Part shown: one piece after another, positions 16,316 through 25,576 of the stretch
How the letters are laid out: each line of letters opens with the position of its first letter
Position numbering within the stretch: the first letter of the stretch is position 1
NCBI RefSeq assembly: GCF_000331735.1
Contig: NC_020126.1
Coordinates: forward strand, 3,658,001 to 3,722,000
From: Myxococcus stipitatus DSM 14675
GTDB lineage: Bacteria; Myxococcota; Myxococcia; Myxococcales; Myxococcaceae
Direction of reading: 5' to 3'
DNA length: 64,000 nt
Program-made: the position numbers and the translations under genes
The notes under the pieces: model-generated
Told to the model about the DNA's origin: nothing
Database searches by the model: none
The model's input: the letters and a program-made list of their open reading frames with translations, nothing else

Positions 16316-18898
16316 TCAGGTTCCCGTGTCCGGCTGGATGCGCAGGCGCTCTTGCGAGGCGTCGCCGGTGGAGTCCGACGCGGGCGCCTCGGGTGCCGGC
16401 TGGACCGGCACGACCGGGGTGGACTCCTCGGAACCCGTGGGAGGAGGCTGCGCTTCCCGCACCTCGGGGTCGCGAGCCTCGGAGGCCGGGGCAGGGGTGG
16501 GCGGCGGCGAGGCGGGCTGCGGGATGTTCTGCCGGTTGGAGGGCGAGCTGTTGGGCCCGATGACGCGGTCACCCGGCGCGCCGCTCTCCACGCGCTGACG
16601 CTCGCGGACGACGGCCTGGTTCATCTTCGCGAGCGGACCCGGCTTGCGGCTGAAGTCCACCGCCGCGTCGTAGCCCGGGAGCTGTCCGTAGAACTGCTCC
16701 ACGAACTGCTGCCGCTCCTTCATCTTGCGCTCCAGGATGATGCGGAAGTCCTCGGGGCCGCGGATGATGTACGGGGTCAGGAACAGGAGCAGGTTGGTCT
16801 TCGTCTTCTTGCGCGTGGTGTCGCGGAAGAGGTTGCCGATGAGCGGGATGTCGCCGAGCACGGGAATCTTGTTCACGGACTCGATGGTGCGGTCCTGCAT
16901 GATGCCGCCCAGCACGACGGTCTCCTGGTCCTTGGCGATGACCGTCGTCTTCGCGCTGCGCTTGCTGGTGGTGGGGCCGAGCACCGGGTTGTCGGAGGCA
17001 ATCTCCTCCGTCTGCTCGGTGATGGCCATGCGGATGTAGTCGCTGTCGTTGATCTGCGGCTTCACCGTCAGCTTCAGCTCCACGTTCTGCCGCTGGATGG
17101 GCGCGTACAGCGAGCCCAGGCCGCCCAGCGCGCCGAGAATCGACGGGTTGAGGCCGCCGTTGGCGCCCGCGCCACCGCCCACCTGGGAGCCCAGCGAGGA
17201 GGGCGTGAAGCCGGACTGGAAGGGCACGTTCTGGCCCACGGTGATTTCCGCCTCCTCGTTGTCGCTGGTGAGGATGTGCGGCGTGGAGAGCACGTTGACG
17301 TCCGCGCTCTGCTGCATCGCGTGGAGCACGATGCCGAAGGCGGGGATGTCCAGGCCCAGCTTCTCCAGCGCCGGAATCACCGGCCCCTGGAGGCCCGCGA
17401 GGAAGCCGCCGAACTGCGCCAGGTTGCCCAGGCTCAGCGAGGGAGGCAGGCCTTGGCCGCTGTTGTTCGTGCCAATCAGGCCCGGCGCCGCGCCCCGGTC
17501 GGTGTTGAGCGAGAAGCCGCTGTGCATGTTGATGCCGAACTCGGCATCCCGCGTCAGGTTCACTTCCATGATGACGGCCTCGACGAACACCTGGCGGCGG
17601 GGCGCGTCGAGCTGCTGGATGACCTGGACGATGTTCTTGTAGTCCGACTGGCTGGCGACGATGACCAGCGAGTTGGTGCCCTTGTCGGCTGAGATCTTCA
17701 CCTCGCCGCTGAACAGCTCCGCGGCCTGGGTGGAGGTGCCGCGGGGAGCGCCGGGCGGCATGTTGGGCGCGCCGGGCGTGCGCGGGCGGTTGGCGGTGCC
17801 CTGGGCCAGCGACTGGAGCGTGCTGGCCAACTCCTCCGCGTTGGCGTTCTCCAGGTAGTAGACGTTGATGCGGCCGCCGGTGCCGGACGGGATGTCGATC
17901 TGCGCGACGATGTCCTGGATGCGCGAGAACGCGGCGGGGCTGGCGACGATGATGAGCTTGTTGGTGCGCTCATCCGGGATGATCTGCGACAGCGTCACCG
18001 GGCCGCCGGAGCTCTCTCCGCCACCCGGCATGGGCTGGGCCATGACCTCGGGGGTGCCCCCCGCGGGCGGGACACCCTGCACGAACGCGCCAGGGCGCTG
18101 ACCGGGGCGGGCGCCCTTGGCCTCGAAGATGCGCTGCACCGTGTTGGCCACGTCCTGCGCGGAGGCGTACTGGACCTGGATGACGCGCAGCTCGTCGCTG
18201 GCGGCGCGCGTGTCCAGCTGGTCGATGAGGCGCTCCAGGCGGTGGATGTTGGAGCCCACGTCGTTGACGATGATGGTGTCGGGCGGGTACGGAATCGTGT
18301 CGCCGTCCTTCGACACCAGCTGCTGCAGCACGCCGCGCAGCGGCTCCACCTCCACGTTGCGGATGCGGAACAGCTTGGTCACCATCTGCTCGTTGGTGGT
18401 GTACGGCTCGCCGTCACCGACGATGGTGGGGATGGGGTTCTGCTTCGCCGACCGCTTGTCGACGATCTTCATGAAGCGGCCGTACTGGTAGGTGGCCAGG
18501 CCGTTGGCGTCGAGCGCGGCCAGGAAGGCGGAGTAGAACGCGTCCGCGTTCACCTCCACGCGGCCATTCTCCGGGCCGATGATGGAGATCTTCCCGCGCA
18601 CGTTCTCCGGGAGGATGAACGTGCGGCAGGTGGCGTCCGCCACCGTCTGGACCAGCTTCTCGATTTCGACCTTGTCGAAGTAGATGCCGTAGCGCGCGTT
18701 GCGCCGGGCTTCCTCGCACGTGGGGATGTTGCGCGCGCCCTGATTGGCCTCGTCGGCGGTGGGCGACTGGGGAGTGATGGTCCGCTCACCCGGCGCCGAA
18801 GGCGCGGAGTTGTCGGGCGGCGGTGGGCGACGCTGGGCCTGCGCGGGGACGGCGAGCGCGAGGCACAGGCAGAGCATCCAGGACGGGAGCGTCTTCAT
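16316..18898 (-). CDS. gspD: Type II secretion secretin GspD
   Basis: 860 residues. A signal peptide (MKTLPSWMLCLCLALAVPAQAQ) is followed by N0-N3 ring domains (N0 near 75-150; N1-N3 motifs such as VEPLRGVLQQLV, PDTIIVNDVGSNIHRLERLI and DERTNKLIIVASPAAFSRI) and the secretin core with VFVEAVIMEVNL and the gate region. The strands VGQNVPFQSGF and VVLGGIMQDRTIESVNKIPVLGDIP are the family signature. A C-terminal tail of about 90 residues is rich in Pro/Ser/Glu and ends QPDTGT; it may be the S-domain for a pilotin or a flexible extension. GspD forms the outer-membrane channel. It begins 24 bases after gspC. Confidence 0.95.
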   Translation of the reverse strand: MKTLPSWMLCLCLALAVPAQAQRRPPPPDNSAPSAPGERTITPQSPTADEANQGARNIPTCEEARRNARYGIYFDKVEIEKLVQTVADATCRTFILPENVRGKISIIGPENGRVEVNADAFYSAFLAALDANGLATYQYGRFMKIVDKRSAKQNPIPTIVGDGEPYTTNEQMVTKLFRIRNVEVEPLRGVLQQLVSKDGDTIPYPPDTIIVNDVGSNIHRLERLIDQLDTRAASDELRVIQVQYASAQDVANTVQRIFEAKGARPGQRPGAFVQGVPPAGGTPEVMAQPMPGGGESSGGPVTLSQIIPDERTNKLIIVASPAAFSRIQDIVAQIDIPSGTGGRINVYYLENANAEELASTLQSLAQGTANRPRTPGAPNMPPGAPRGTSTQAAELFSGEVKISADKGTNSLVIVASQSDYKNIVQVIQQLDAPRRQVFVEAVIMEVNLTRDAEFGINMHSGFSLNTDRGAAPGLIGTNNSGQGLPPSLSLGNLAQFGGFLAGLQGPVIPALEKLGLDIPAFGIVLHAMQQSADVNVLSTPHILTSDNEEAEITVGQNVPFQSGFTPSSLGSQVGGGAGANGGLNPSILGALGGLGSLYAPIQRQNVELKLTVKPQINDSDYIRMAITEQTEEIASDNPVLGPTTSKRSAKTTVIAKDQETVVLGGIMQDRTIESVNKIPVLGDIPLIGNLFRDTTRKKTKTNLLLFLTPYIIRGPEDFRIILERKMKERQQFVEQFYGQLPGYDAAVDFSRKPGPLAKMNQAVVRERQRVESGAPGDRVIGPNSSPSNRQNIPQPASPPPTPAPASEARDPEVREAQPPPTGSEESTPVVPVQPAPEAPASDSTGDASQERLRIQPDTGT

Positions 18899-18922
18899 GG
18901 AGGAGCGGGCGCGACGTGGGGT

Positions 18923-19825
18923 TTAACGAACGTTGTAGGACTTGCGGATCGGCGCTCCGTTGCGCTCGATCTCGATTTCAATGCGGGATGCGTCCTTCAT
19001 CTTGGAATAGACCTCCAGCGCCTTCTCCGGGCTGTTGAGGTCGAATCCGTTGATGCGGCGGATGACGTCACCATTCTGGACGCCAATCTTCGTGTAGATG
19101 GAGTCCGGGCGGATGGAGAAGAGCTTGAAGCCCACGGCCTGGCCGTCCTTGAAGGCGGGGACGATTCGCGCCTGCATGGCCACGGAGTTGAGGTCGTTGA
19201 GCGTCTTGTTGATCTCCTCGCGCGGCACTTCGTACTCGTTGTCGCTGACCGCGCGGATGCCGCTGCTGGGGTTGGGGTTGCCCACCGCCACCGGCGGCGT
19301 GGGAGGAGTGAACGTCCCGGCGCCGTCACCCGGGTTGCCGTCGATGAACTCCTTGCGCCCGTTGTTGATGACGATGACGCGCTCACGCTCGATTTCGTGA
19401 ACGGTGGCGCCTTGCAGCTCGTTGCCCTTCATGTACGTCTGCGCGCGCTGGGTCACCATGTCCTGGATGGAAGCGAAGGACCAATCCGGGTTGCTCGCGA
19501 CGAGCGTGCCCAACAGCTTCACGCGAAGGCCACTCTTCACCGGCTCCGCGTTGAGGTCCGCCAGCGGCGCCGACGGCTCGACCACCGGCTTCTCCGGCTC
19601 CGGAATCTTGATGCCCGTCACCCGCGACAGCCCCTCCATGTCAGGCAGGGCCAGCGCCGCCTGCTGACGTGTCTGGGTGGGCGCACGCGCGTTGGCCCCC
19701 GACGTCGGCACCGGGGAGATGGCGGACTCGACGAACAGGTTCACCGTCTTCGCCGCCAACAGGGCGACGAGCGCGATGAACAGCAGGGTCACTGTCCAGA
19801 AGTATTTGCGAAAGAAGAGTTCCAT
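18923..19825 (-). CDS. gspC: Type II secretion coupling protein GspC
   Basis: 300 residues. A short cytoplasmic start MELFFRKYFW precedes a TM helix at about residues 10-32, then a linker and an HR domain (LLGTLVASNPDWSFASIQD, EIERERVIVINNGRKEFI). A C-terminal PDZ domain spans about 230-300 (IRPDSIYTKIGVQNGDVIRRINGF split across its strands). GspC couples the platform to the secretin and selects substrates. First gene of the gsp operon. ATG at 19825 has GGAAG upstream. The sigma-54 type promoter lies 33-48 bases ahead of it. Confidence 0.93.
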   Translation of the reverse strand: MELFFRKYFWTVTLLFIALVALLAAKTVNLFVESAISPVPTSGANARAPTQTRQQAALALPDMEGLSRVTGIKIPEPEKPVVEPSAPLADLNAEPVKSGLRVKLLGTLVASNPDWSFASIQDMVTQRAQTYMKGNELQGATVHEIERERVIVINNGRKEFIDGNPGDGAGTFTPPTPPVAVGNPNPSSGIRAVSDNEYEVPREEINKTLNDLNSVAMQARIVPAFKDGQAVGFKLFSIRPDSIYTKIGVQNGDVIRRINGFDLNSPEKALEVYSKMKDASRIEIEIERNGAPIRKSYNVR

Positions 19826-19857
19826 CACGCTTCCGAGTGAAAGCCGAACCCGTGGAG

Positions 19858-19873
19858 AGCAAGTCAGGTGCCA
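19858..19873 (-). promoter_or_regulatory. Sigma-54 promoter of the gsp operon
   Basis: On the minus strand TGGCAC (19873-19868), five bases, then TTGCT (19862-19858). This matches the -24/-12 consensus TGGCAC-N5-TTGCW at every fixed position. The predicted transcription start is near 19847, leaving a leader of about 22 bases to the gspC ATG. Two sigma-54 activator genes flank the operon (3504-5138 and 20019-21410), which makes use of this element plausible. Not proven by sequence alone. Confidence 0.72.
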
Positions 19874-19940
19874 TCGTGGGCCAGGCGGGCCATCCAAGGG
19901 GGACGGCCAAGCGCTCGAAATTATTCCAGAAAGGGCGACC

Positions 19941-19987
19941 GTCCCGAGCGAGGGAGCAGGCCGTCCCGGGCCTCGGGACAAATTGTC
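19941..19987. promoter_or_regulatory. Cluster of inverted repeats upstream of gspC (candidate enhancer sites)
   Basis: Within 70-130 bases upstream of the -24/-12 element are GTCCCGAG (19941-19948), the palindrome GTCCCGGGCCTCGGGAC (19963-19979), and GACAAATTGTC (19977-19987). Distance and dyad symmetry fit binding sites for Fis-type helix-turn-helix activators of sigma-54 promoters. Which activator binds is unknown. The 193-base gap between gspC and the response regulator holds no gene. Confidence 0.4.
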
Positions 19988-20018
19988 AAAGCGGGGTGGG
20001 GGCCGGTGTGACGGCCTG

Positions 20019-21410
20019 TCAGTCGTCGGTGCCGGGGGTGGGTTCGCCGCCGGACGACTGCTCGCGCTCCAGCTTGCGATAGATGGTGCGGGCGGCGATG
20101 CCCAACAGTCGTGCGGCCAGCGTCTTGTCGCCCTTGGTGTGGCGCAGCGTCTCGTGGATCACCCGCCGCTCCACTTCTTCCATGGGGGTTCCGATGGGGA
20201 TGACGAGCTGGGACGCGGCGCCGAGCGGGCCCTTGCGCACCGACTCCGGCAGGTCGCTGGCTTCCAGCACCTCGCCTCGCGCCAGCACCACCGCGCGCTC
20301 GACGGCGTGCTCCAGCTCTCGCACGTTGCCGGGCCAGGCGTAGTTCTCCAGCGTCTGGAGCGCCTCCGGGGAGAAGCCGCGCAGGGCCTTGCCATTCTTG
20401 GCGGCGAAGCGGCGCAGGAACGCGTCCGCCAGCAGCGGGATGTCTTCCCTGCGCGAGGCCAGCGCGGGGACGCGAATCTCCACCACGTTGAGGCGGTAGT
20501 AGAGGTCCTCGCGGAAGCGGCCCTCGGCCACTTCCTTCTGCAGGTCCTTGTTGGTGGCGGCCACCAGGCGCACGTCCACCTTCACCGTCTGCGTGCCGCC
20601 CAGCCGCTCGATTTCGCCCTCGGCCAGCGCGCGCAGGAGCTTCACCTGAGCGGACAGGGGCATCTCGCCCACTTCATCCAGGAAGAGGGTGCCGCCGTGG
20701 GCGCGCTCGAAGCGGCCCTCTCGCCGGGCCACCGCGCCCGTGAAGGCGCCTCGCTCCACGCCGAACAGCTCCGCCTCCAGGATGTTCTCCGGCAGCGCGC
20801 CACAGTTGACGGCGACGAAGGTGCCCTTGGCCCGGCTGGAGTACTCGTGCACCGAGCGCGCCGCCAGCTCCTTGCCCGTGCCCGACTCTCCCAGCAGCAG
20901 CACGGTGGCGGTGGAGGGCGCGGCCTGGCGGATGGTGTCCAGCATGGCGCGGAAGGCGGGGGACTGGCCCACCATGCTCCGCCCGCCCGCGGCGCTCATC
21001 TCCGCCAGCTTCGCCTTGAGTGTCTGGTTCTCCGAGACGAGCGCCCGCTTCTCCAGCGCCTTCTGCACCGCCTTCACCAGCGCGTGGCGCTTGAGGGGCT
21101 TGGTGATGAAGTCGTAGGCGCCGTCCTTCATCGCGGCCACGGCGGTCTCCACCGTGCCGTAGGCCGTCATCAACACCACCTCCACGTCCGGGCGGATGGT
21201 GCGCGCCGCGCGGAGCAGCTCCTGCCCGTCCATGCCGGGCATCATCAGGTCCGTCACCATCACCATGACCTCGGGGCGGCGCAGCATCTCCAGCGCCTCC
21301 GTGCCGTTGGTGGCGGCCAGCGTGGCCATGCTCTCCCGTTGGAAGATGCGCGTCACGGAGTCGAGGTTGGCGCGGTCGTCATCGACGACGAGGACGGTCG
21401 AGGTGGTCAT
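20019..21410 (-). CDS. NtrC-type sigma-54 response regulator
   Basis: 463 residues: an N-terminal receiver (VLVVDDD at 7-11, phosphorylatable Asp54 in [10 protein letters not shown], conserved MTAYG Thr, ITKP Lys), an AAA+ domain with Walker A GESGTGKE near 172, the canonical GAFTGA loop near 219, Walker [14 protein letters not shown], and a C-terminal Fis-type HTH ([22 protein letters not shown]). All residues for phosphorylation, sigma-54 contact and ATP hydrolysis are present. No histidine kinase gene is adjacent, so it is an orphan here. It lies directly upstream of the gsp operon on the same strand. It could act on the gspC promoter as a locally encoded activator. It follows the ParB-like gene by 31 bases and may share its transcript. 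Confidence 0.93.
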   Translation of the reverse strand: MTTSTVLVVDDDRANLDSVTRIFQRESMATLAATNGTEALEMLRRPEVMVMVTDLMMPGMDGQELLRAARTIRPDVEVVLMTAYGTVETAVAAMKDGAYDFITKPLKRHALVKAVQKALEKRALVSENQTLKAKLAEMSAAGGRSMVGQSPAFRAMLDTIRQAAPSTATVLLLGESGTGKELAARSVHEYSSRAKGTFVAVNCGALPENILEAELFGVERGAFTGAVARREGRFERAHGGTLFLDEVGEMPLSAQVKLLRALAEGEIERLGGTQTVKVDVRLVAATNKDLQKEVAEGRFREDLYYRLNVVEIRVPALASRREDIPLLADAFLRRFAAKNGKALRGFSPEALQTLENYAWPGNVRELEHAVERAVVLARGEVLEASDLPESVRKGPLGAASQLVIPIGTPMEEVERRVIHETLRHTKGDKTLAARLLGIAARTIYRKLEREQSSGGEPTPGTDD

Positions 21411-21441
21411 GGTGGGGGCCGCTGCTTGCAATCCTTGTTCC

Positions 21442-22461
21442 CTACGCGTGCTCGTCGTCCGGCTCGAGCGGGCCGCCGCCCATCCTGCCAATGTCCTCGC
21501 GCTTGACGGAGTCGAGGTTGAACTGGAGGGCACTGGCCAACATCTTCGCCACGGTGCCGTCGAAGTCCGGCTTTCCGGCGCCTTTGCGGAAGCGCAGGAA
21601 GTTGATGCGGCCGACGACGAAGTTCTTGAGATAGGGGCTCTGCATCCCCTTCTCCTTGAGGGCGTTGACCACCGCCACCACCGCGTCGTCGAGCTCCAGC
21701 AGCTTCTGGGCCCGCGCCTCGCGCACGGCGAGTGCCTTCTCCAGTGGCAGGTCCAGGAAGTCCTCCACCACCTTGACGAAGGGATGGTAGGCGCCCGCGG
21801 AGAAGCGGGGACGCTGCTCGTAGGCGGCGCCCAGGGTGATGAAGGCGGGCTCCTCGAAGAGGTGCGCGAAGGACTTCTCCGCGCCCGCGCGGCCCGCGCC
21901 CACCAGGCCCCGGTACATGCGGACCACCTCCAGCGAGCGCTCCTTGAGGTTGTGGGCCTTCTCCGTGTTGAGGGCGAGGATTTGATAGGCCACGTCCTCG
22001 TCGGGCAGCAGCAGCGCGATGATGGACTTGGCACCCAAGAGCTTGCTCGCGTGCAGCCGGTGGTTGCCGTTGGGCGTCCAGTAGCGGCCGTCCTTGCGCA
22101 CGGCGATGACGGGGTCCAGGAAGCGGTCCAATCGCTCCATCGCGCTGGCCAGCCGCTTCACGTGGGGCTCGGACAAGTCCCGCTGGTACGGCGTGGGCTC
22201 CACCTTGTCGATGGGGAGCACCGCGAGCACCACGGGATGGCCGCCCAAGGGCTCGCGGTAGACGCCGAGGACCTCGCCTCCGTCCTCGCGCACGGCGTCG
22301 AGGATGTCCGTGGGGTACTCCACCGAGTCGCTCGCCACATCGGCCGGAGACAGGCCTCGTGACTGGGGGGCCGCCTTCTTGCGGCGCGGCTTGCGGGGCG
22401 TGGCCGCGGGCTTCGGCTTCGGCTTCGCGGCGGCCGTCTTTCGTGCGGACTTCGCTGCCAT
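21442..22461 (-). CDS. ParB/Srx-domain protein
   Basis: 339 residues. The N-terminus is a Lys/Ala/Pro-rich basic tail (KPKPKPAATPRKPRRKKAA) resembling histone-H1-like DNA-binding tails. It is followed by a ParB N-terminal-like fold: VLPIDKVEPTPYQRDLSEPH and the signature WTPNGNHRLHASKLLGAKS (a variant of the ParB GERRxxA box). The C-terminal half is helical (NLKERSLEVVRMYRGLVGAG, FVVGRINFLRFRKGAGKPDF). It is not the chromosomal ParB, which would have an adjacent parA and a central HTH. Such proteins may be DNA-binding or NTP-dependent; role unknown. AAGGAGG precedes the ATG. Confidence 0.75.
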   Translation of the reverse strand: MAAKSARKTAAAKPKPKPAATPRKPRRKKAAPQSRGLSPADVASDSVEYPTDILDAVREDGGEVLGVYREPLGGHPVVLAVLPIDKVEPTPYQRDLSEPHVKRLASAMERLDRFLDPVIAVRKDGRYWTPNGNHRLHASKLLGAKSIIALLLPDEDVAYQILALNTEKAHNLKERSLEVVRMYRGLVGAGRAGAEKSFAHLFEEPAFITLGAAYEQRPRFSAGAYHPFVKVVEDFLDLPLEKALAVREARAQKLLELDDAVVAVVNALKEKGMQSPYLKNFVVGRINFLRFRKGAGKPDFDGTVAKMLASALQFNLDSVKREDIGRMGGGPLEPDDEHA

Positions 22462-22546
22462 GGGGTGTGCCCTCCTTCGCTGCGGACGACGAAAGGTGTA
22501 GCCCGAGGCCCTGACATCCGGCGCCCTGAAAGGGTGGGGTGACACA

Positions 22547-22580
22547 CTCCCGCGCCGCCCACGCTAGGGGGACGCGGGAG
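22547..22580 (-). terminator. Hairpin after pmbA
   Basis: CTCCCGCG, an 18-base loop, CGCGGGAG: a perfect 8-bp stem just beyond the pmbA stop at 22587. There is no T-tract. Likely ends the tldD-pmbA transcript before the ParB-like gene. Confidence 0.4.
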
Positions 22581-22586
22581 GTAGGG

Positions 22587-23933
22587 CTACTCCCCGGAGA
22601 GCGTGAGACCTCGGAAGCGGACAGTCGGCGCCCCCGCCGCGCCTCCCCGGAACTGCAAGTCGTTGCCCACGCCGTCCAGGTCCTGGAGCATCTTCAGGAC
22701 GTTGCCCGCCACGGTGACTTCCTGCACCGCGTGCGTCAGCTCGCCATTCTCGATCCACAGGCCGTTGGCGCCCGCGGACAGCTCCCCCGTGACGGGGTTC
22801 GCGCCGTGGCCCAGCAGCGACGTGACGTAGAAGCCCCGGTCCACCTCGCGGATGAGCTCCTCGGGGGACTTCTGGCCGGGCTCCAGGTACAGGTTGCTGG
22901 TGCCGATGGAGGGCAGCGCGTTGTAGCCCCGCTTGGCGTTGCCGGTGGGGCGCGCCTTCGCCTTGCGCGCGGTGAACGCGTCGTAGAGGAAGTGGGAGAG
23001 CACCCCCCGGTCGATGATGGGCGTGCGTCGGGTGGGCACCCCCTCGCCATCGAACGGCGCGGTGGCGAGTCCTCGGGGCAACAGCCCGTTGTCCACCAGC
23101 GTGACGTGCTCTCCCGCGAGCCGCTGCCCCTGGCGCGCGGCGAACATGCTGGCCTGCTGGTGCACGGCGTTGCCGTTGGCCGCCCTGGCGACGCCCGACA
23201 CGAAGGACGCGGCGACGAGCGGGTCGAACAACACCGGCACCTGCTGCGTCTTCACCCGCCGGGCTCCCAACATGCGCACCGCGCGGCGCGTGGCCTCGCG
23301 GCCGATGGACTCCGGCGACTCCAGGTCGTCGAGGAAGCGCTTGTAGTCCAGCCAGTAGCCCTTCTGGAGCTGGCCGTCCGCGGAGGCCACCGGCAGCGCG
23401 TACAGGTACACGTACGTGCCCGAGTAGCCTCCGGACATCCCCTCGGAGGACGCGACGTACACCTCGGAGACGAAGTCCCCGGCGCCCACCGCGTTGAAGG
23501 TGGCCACGCGTGAGTCCTCCGCGCGGGCCGCCTTCTCCACCTCCAGCGCGACCTTCACCTTCCAGTCGCCGGGGAGGTTCGCCACCGCCGGGTCATACAG
23601 CGCGCCGGTGTCGCCCAGGCGGCCCAGCTCCTTCGCGCCGGGCAGGCCGTTGAGCTTGCTGGGCGCGGCGGCCTCGGCCAGCTTCAGTGCCTGGTCGACG
23701 AGGCGCTCCAGGCCCGAGGGCTCGAAGTCCGACGTGAAGGCGAAGCCCAGTCGGCCCTTCACGATGACGCGCAGGCCCACGCCCTTGGACGTGGACTGGG
23801 TGAGGTCCTCAATCTGCCCTTCGCGTACGCGCACCGTGCTCTGGCGGCCCACTTCCAGGAAGGCCTCCGCCTGGAGGGCGCCCTTCTTCGTGGCGCGCTG
23901 GACGATTCGCTTCGCGAGCTTTTGATAGTCCAT
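22587..23933 (-). CDS. pmbA: TldE/PmbA-type modulator of the TldD protease
   Basis: 448 residues beginning MDYQKLAKRIVQRATKKG. It has the TldD/TldE fold with GLRVIVKGRLGFAFTSDF, PVLFDPLVAASFVSGVARAA and the C-terminal ENGELTHAVQEVTVAGNVL. It lacks a HExxxH zinc motif, as expected for the non-catalytic TldE partner. It forms a heterodimer with TldD that degrades unfolded peptides and matures some RiPP substrates. It begins 20 bases after the tldD stop, so the two are one operon. No precursor peptide or gyrase-toxin cluster is visible nearby, so the housekeeping role is likeliest. Confidence 0.92.
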   Translation of the reverse strand: MDYQKLAKRIVQRATKKGALQAEAFLEVGRQSTVRVREGQIEDLTQSTSKGVGLRVIVKGRLGFAFTSDFEPSGLERLVDQALKLAEAAAPSKLNGLPGAKELGRLGDTGALYDPAVANLPGDWKVKVALEVEKAARAEDSRVATFNAVGAGDFVSEVYVASSEGMSGGYSGTYVYLYALPVASADGQLQKGYWLDYKRFLDDLESPESIGREATRRAVRMLGARRVKTQQVPVLFDPLVAASFVSGVARAANGNAVHQQASMFAARQGQRLAGEHVTLVDNGLLPRGLATAPFDGEGVPTRRTPIIDRGVLSHFLYDAFTARKAKARPTGNAKRGYNALPSIGTSNLYLEPGQKSPEELIREVDRGFYVTSLLGHGANPVTGELSAGANGLWIENGELTHAVQEVTVAGNVLKMLQDLDGVGNDLQFRGGAAGAPTVRFRGLTLSGE

Positions 23934-23953
23934 GGTCTTGGGTGCTCTTTCCT

Positions 23954-25435
23954 TCAGCCGACCTGGGTTCCGCCGACGGTGACGTTGTCGATGCGGACCG
24001 TGGGAAGCCCCACGCCCACCGGCATCGACTGCCCGCTCTTCCCACAGACGCCCATGCCCGGGTCCGGCCGAGGGTCGCACCCCACGCGGGACACGTTCTT
24101 GAGGGCCTCCGGCCCCACGCCGATGAGCGTGGCGTTCTTCACCGGTCGGCCCAGCTTGCCGTCTTCAATCTGGTACGCCTCGCTCACCTCGAAGACGAAG
24201 TTGCCGTTGCTGATGTCCACCTGCCCGCCGCCGAACGTGGCGCAGTACAGCCCGGACTTCACCTCCTTGAGGATGTCCTCCGGATGGTGGTTGCCCGGCG
24301 CGAGGAAGGTGTTCGTCATGCGCGGAATGGGCAGGTGGCGGAAGGACTCCCGCCGGCCGCTGCCCGTGGAGCGCTGGCCCATCAGCTTCGCGTTGAGGCT
24401 GTCGTAGAGATAGCCCTTGAGCACGCCGTTCTCGATGAGCACCTTGCGCTCGCCCGGCGTGCCCTCGTCGTCGATGTTGATGGAGCCTCGGCCGCTGGAC
24501 ACCGTGCCGTCGTCGATGACGGTGACGAGCTCGGAGGCGACCTTCTCCCCCAGCTTGCCGGCGAACAGCGACGTCCCCTTGCGGATGAAGTCCGCTTCGA
24601 GCCCGTGGCCCACCGCCTCGTGCAGCAGGATGCCGCTCCAGCCCGGCGCCAGCACCACCGTCTGGGGGCCCGCCGCGCAGTCCACCGCGCCCAGCGTGGC
24701 CACCGCCTGCCGGGCCGCCTCGCTCGCCACCTCCTCGGGCGGGAAGGTCTCCCAGTGGGTGAAGGGCACCCGGCCACCGCCGCCGTACATGCCCGTGCGC
24801 CGCTCGTTCTTCTTGCCCTGGGCCACCACGTGCACCGACAGGCGGCACAGGTCCTGGGTGTCCTCGGTGTAGCGCCCCTCCGTGTTGGCCACGGCGATGC
24901 GGCGCGTCTGGTCGACATACGCGGCGTTGACCTGCGTCACCCGCGCGTCGAAGGCCCGGGCGGCCTTGTCCGCGCGGGTCAGCAAGGACGCCTTCAGCGC
25001 CACCTCCACGTCCGAGAGCGGGGTGGGGACGTGGTAGTGGCTGGGCACCGCGACGCGGGAGACGGGGAAGGCCCGCTCCGCGCCCGTGGACTGGGCAATC
25101 ATGGCCGCCGTGGAGGCCGCCCGCAGGAGCGCGGGCTCGTCCCAGTCGTCGGAGAAGGCGTAGCCCACCTTGCTTCCGGAGATGACCCGCACGCCCACGC
25201 CCTGCACCAGGCCCGTCTGGGCGCTCTTGATGCGAGACTCCTCGAGCACCACGCTGGTGCTCTGGGTGCGCTCCACGTAGACCTCCGCGAAGTCACCCCC
25301 TCGCTCCATGGCCACGGCGAGCAGCCGCTCCAGGAGCCCCTGGGGCAGGAGGGGCGCGGGCACGGGCCGCCGGGCCGCCAGGGGGGCCAGTTGGGACGGG
25401 GGGGCGCGCCGGGGCGGCGCGGACGCTCGGGGCAT
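23954..25435 (-). CDS. tldD: Metalloprotease TldD
   Basis: 493 residues. The catalytic zinc motif HEAVGHGLEADF lies near residue 275 (HExxxH), followed by the conserved IDDGTVSSGRGSINIDDEGTP block and GKSGQSMPVGVGLPTVRI. The N-terminal extension (MPRASAPPRRAPPSQ) is Pro/Arg-rich and absent in the E. coli protein. ATG at 25435 is preceded by GAGGGAG about 9 bases upstream. A far longer open frame continues antisense across the FHA gene and is not used. Upstream gene of the pmbA pair. Confidence 0.95.
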   Translation of the reverse strand: MPRASAPPRRAPPSQLAPLAARRPVPAPLLPQGLLERLLAVAMERGGDFAEVYVERTQSTSVVLEESRIKSAQTGLVQGVGVRVISGSKVGYAFSDDWDEPALLRAASTAAMIAQSTGAERAFPVSRVAVPSHYHVPTPLSDVEVALKASLLTRADKAARAFDARVTQVNAAYVDQTRRIAVANTEGRYTEDTQDLCRLSVHVVAQGKKNERRTGMYGGGGRVPFTHWETFPPEEVASEAARQAVATLGAVDCAAGPQTVVLAPGWSGILLHEAVGHGLEADFIRKGTSLFAGKLGEKVASELVTVIDDGTVSSGRGSINIDDEGTPGERKVLIENGVLKGYLYDSLNAKLMGQRSTGSGRRESFRHLPIPRMTNTFLAPGNHHPEDILKEVKSGLYCATFGGGQVDISNGNFVFEVSEAYQIEDGKLGRPVKNATLIGVGPEALKNVSRVGCDPRPDPGMGVCGKSGQSMPVGVGLPTVRIDNVTVGGTQVG

Positions 25436-25476
25436 GTCGATAACTCCCTCGGTGAAGCGCTGGGGGTGTGGAAACC

Positions 25477-25505
25477 TACATAGAAAGGGGAATCTCCCAG
25501 AGCAA
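25477..25505 (-). promoter_or_regulatory. Weak sigma-70-like promoter for tldD
   Basis: TTGCTC, 17 bases, TATGTA on the minus strand, with the -10 about 42 bases before the tldD ATG. The match is partial. The 141-base divergent region (25436-25576) also contains GGGAGATTCCC, a short palindrome between the two elements. Confidence 0.3.
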
Positions 25506-25576
25506 CGGACAAAGGTCGCCCTTCTTTCCCCACTGGTCGGCTTGTCGCATTCCCACCGTGGTGGCGGCGCTTTAAG

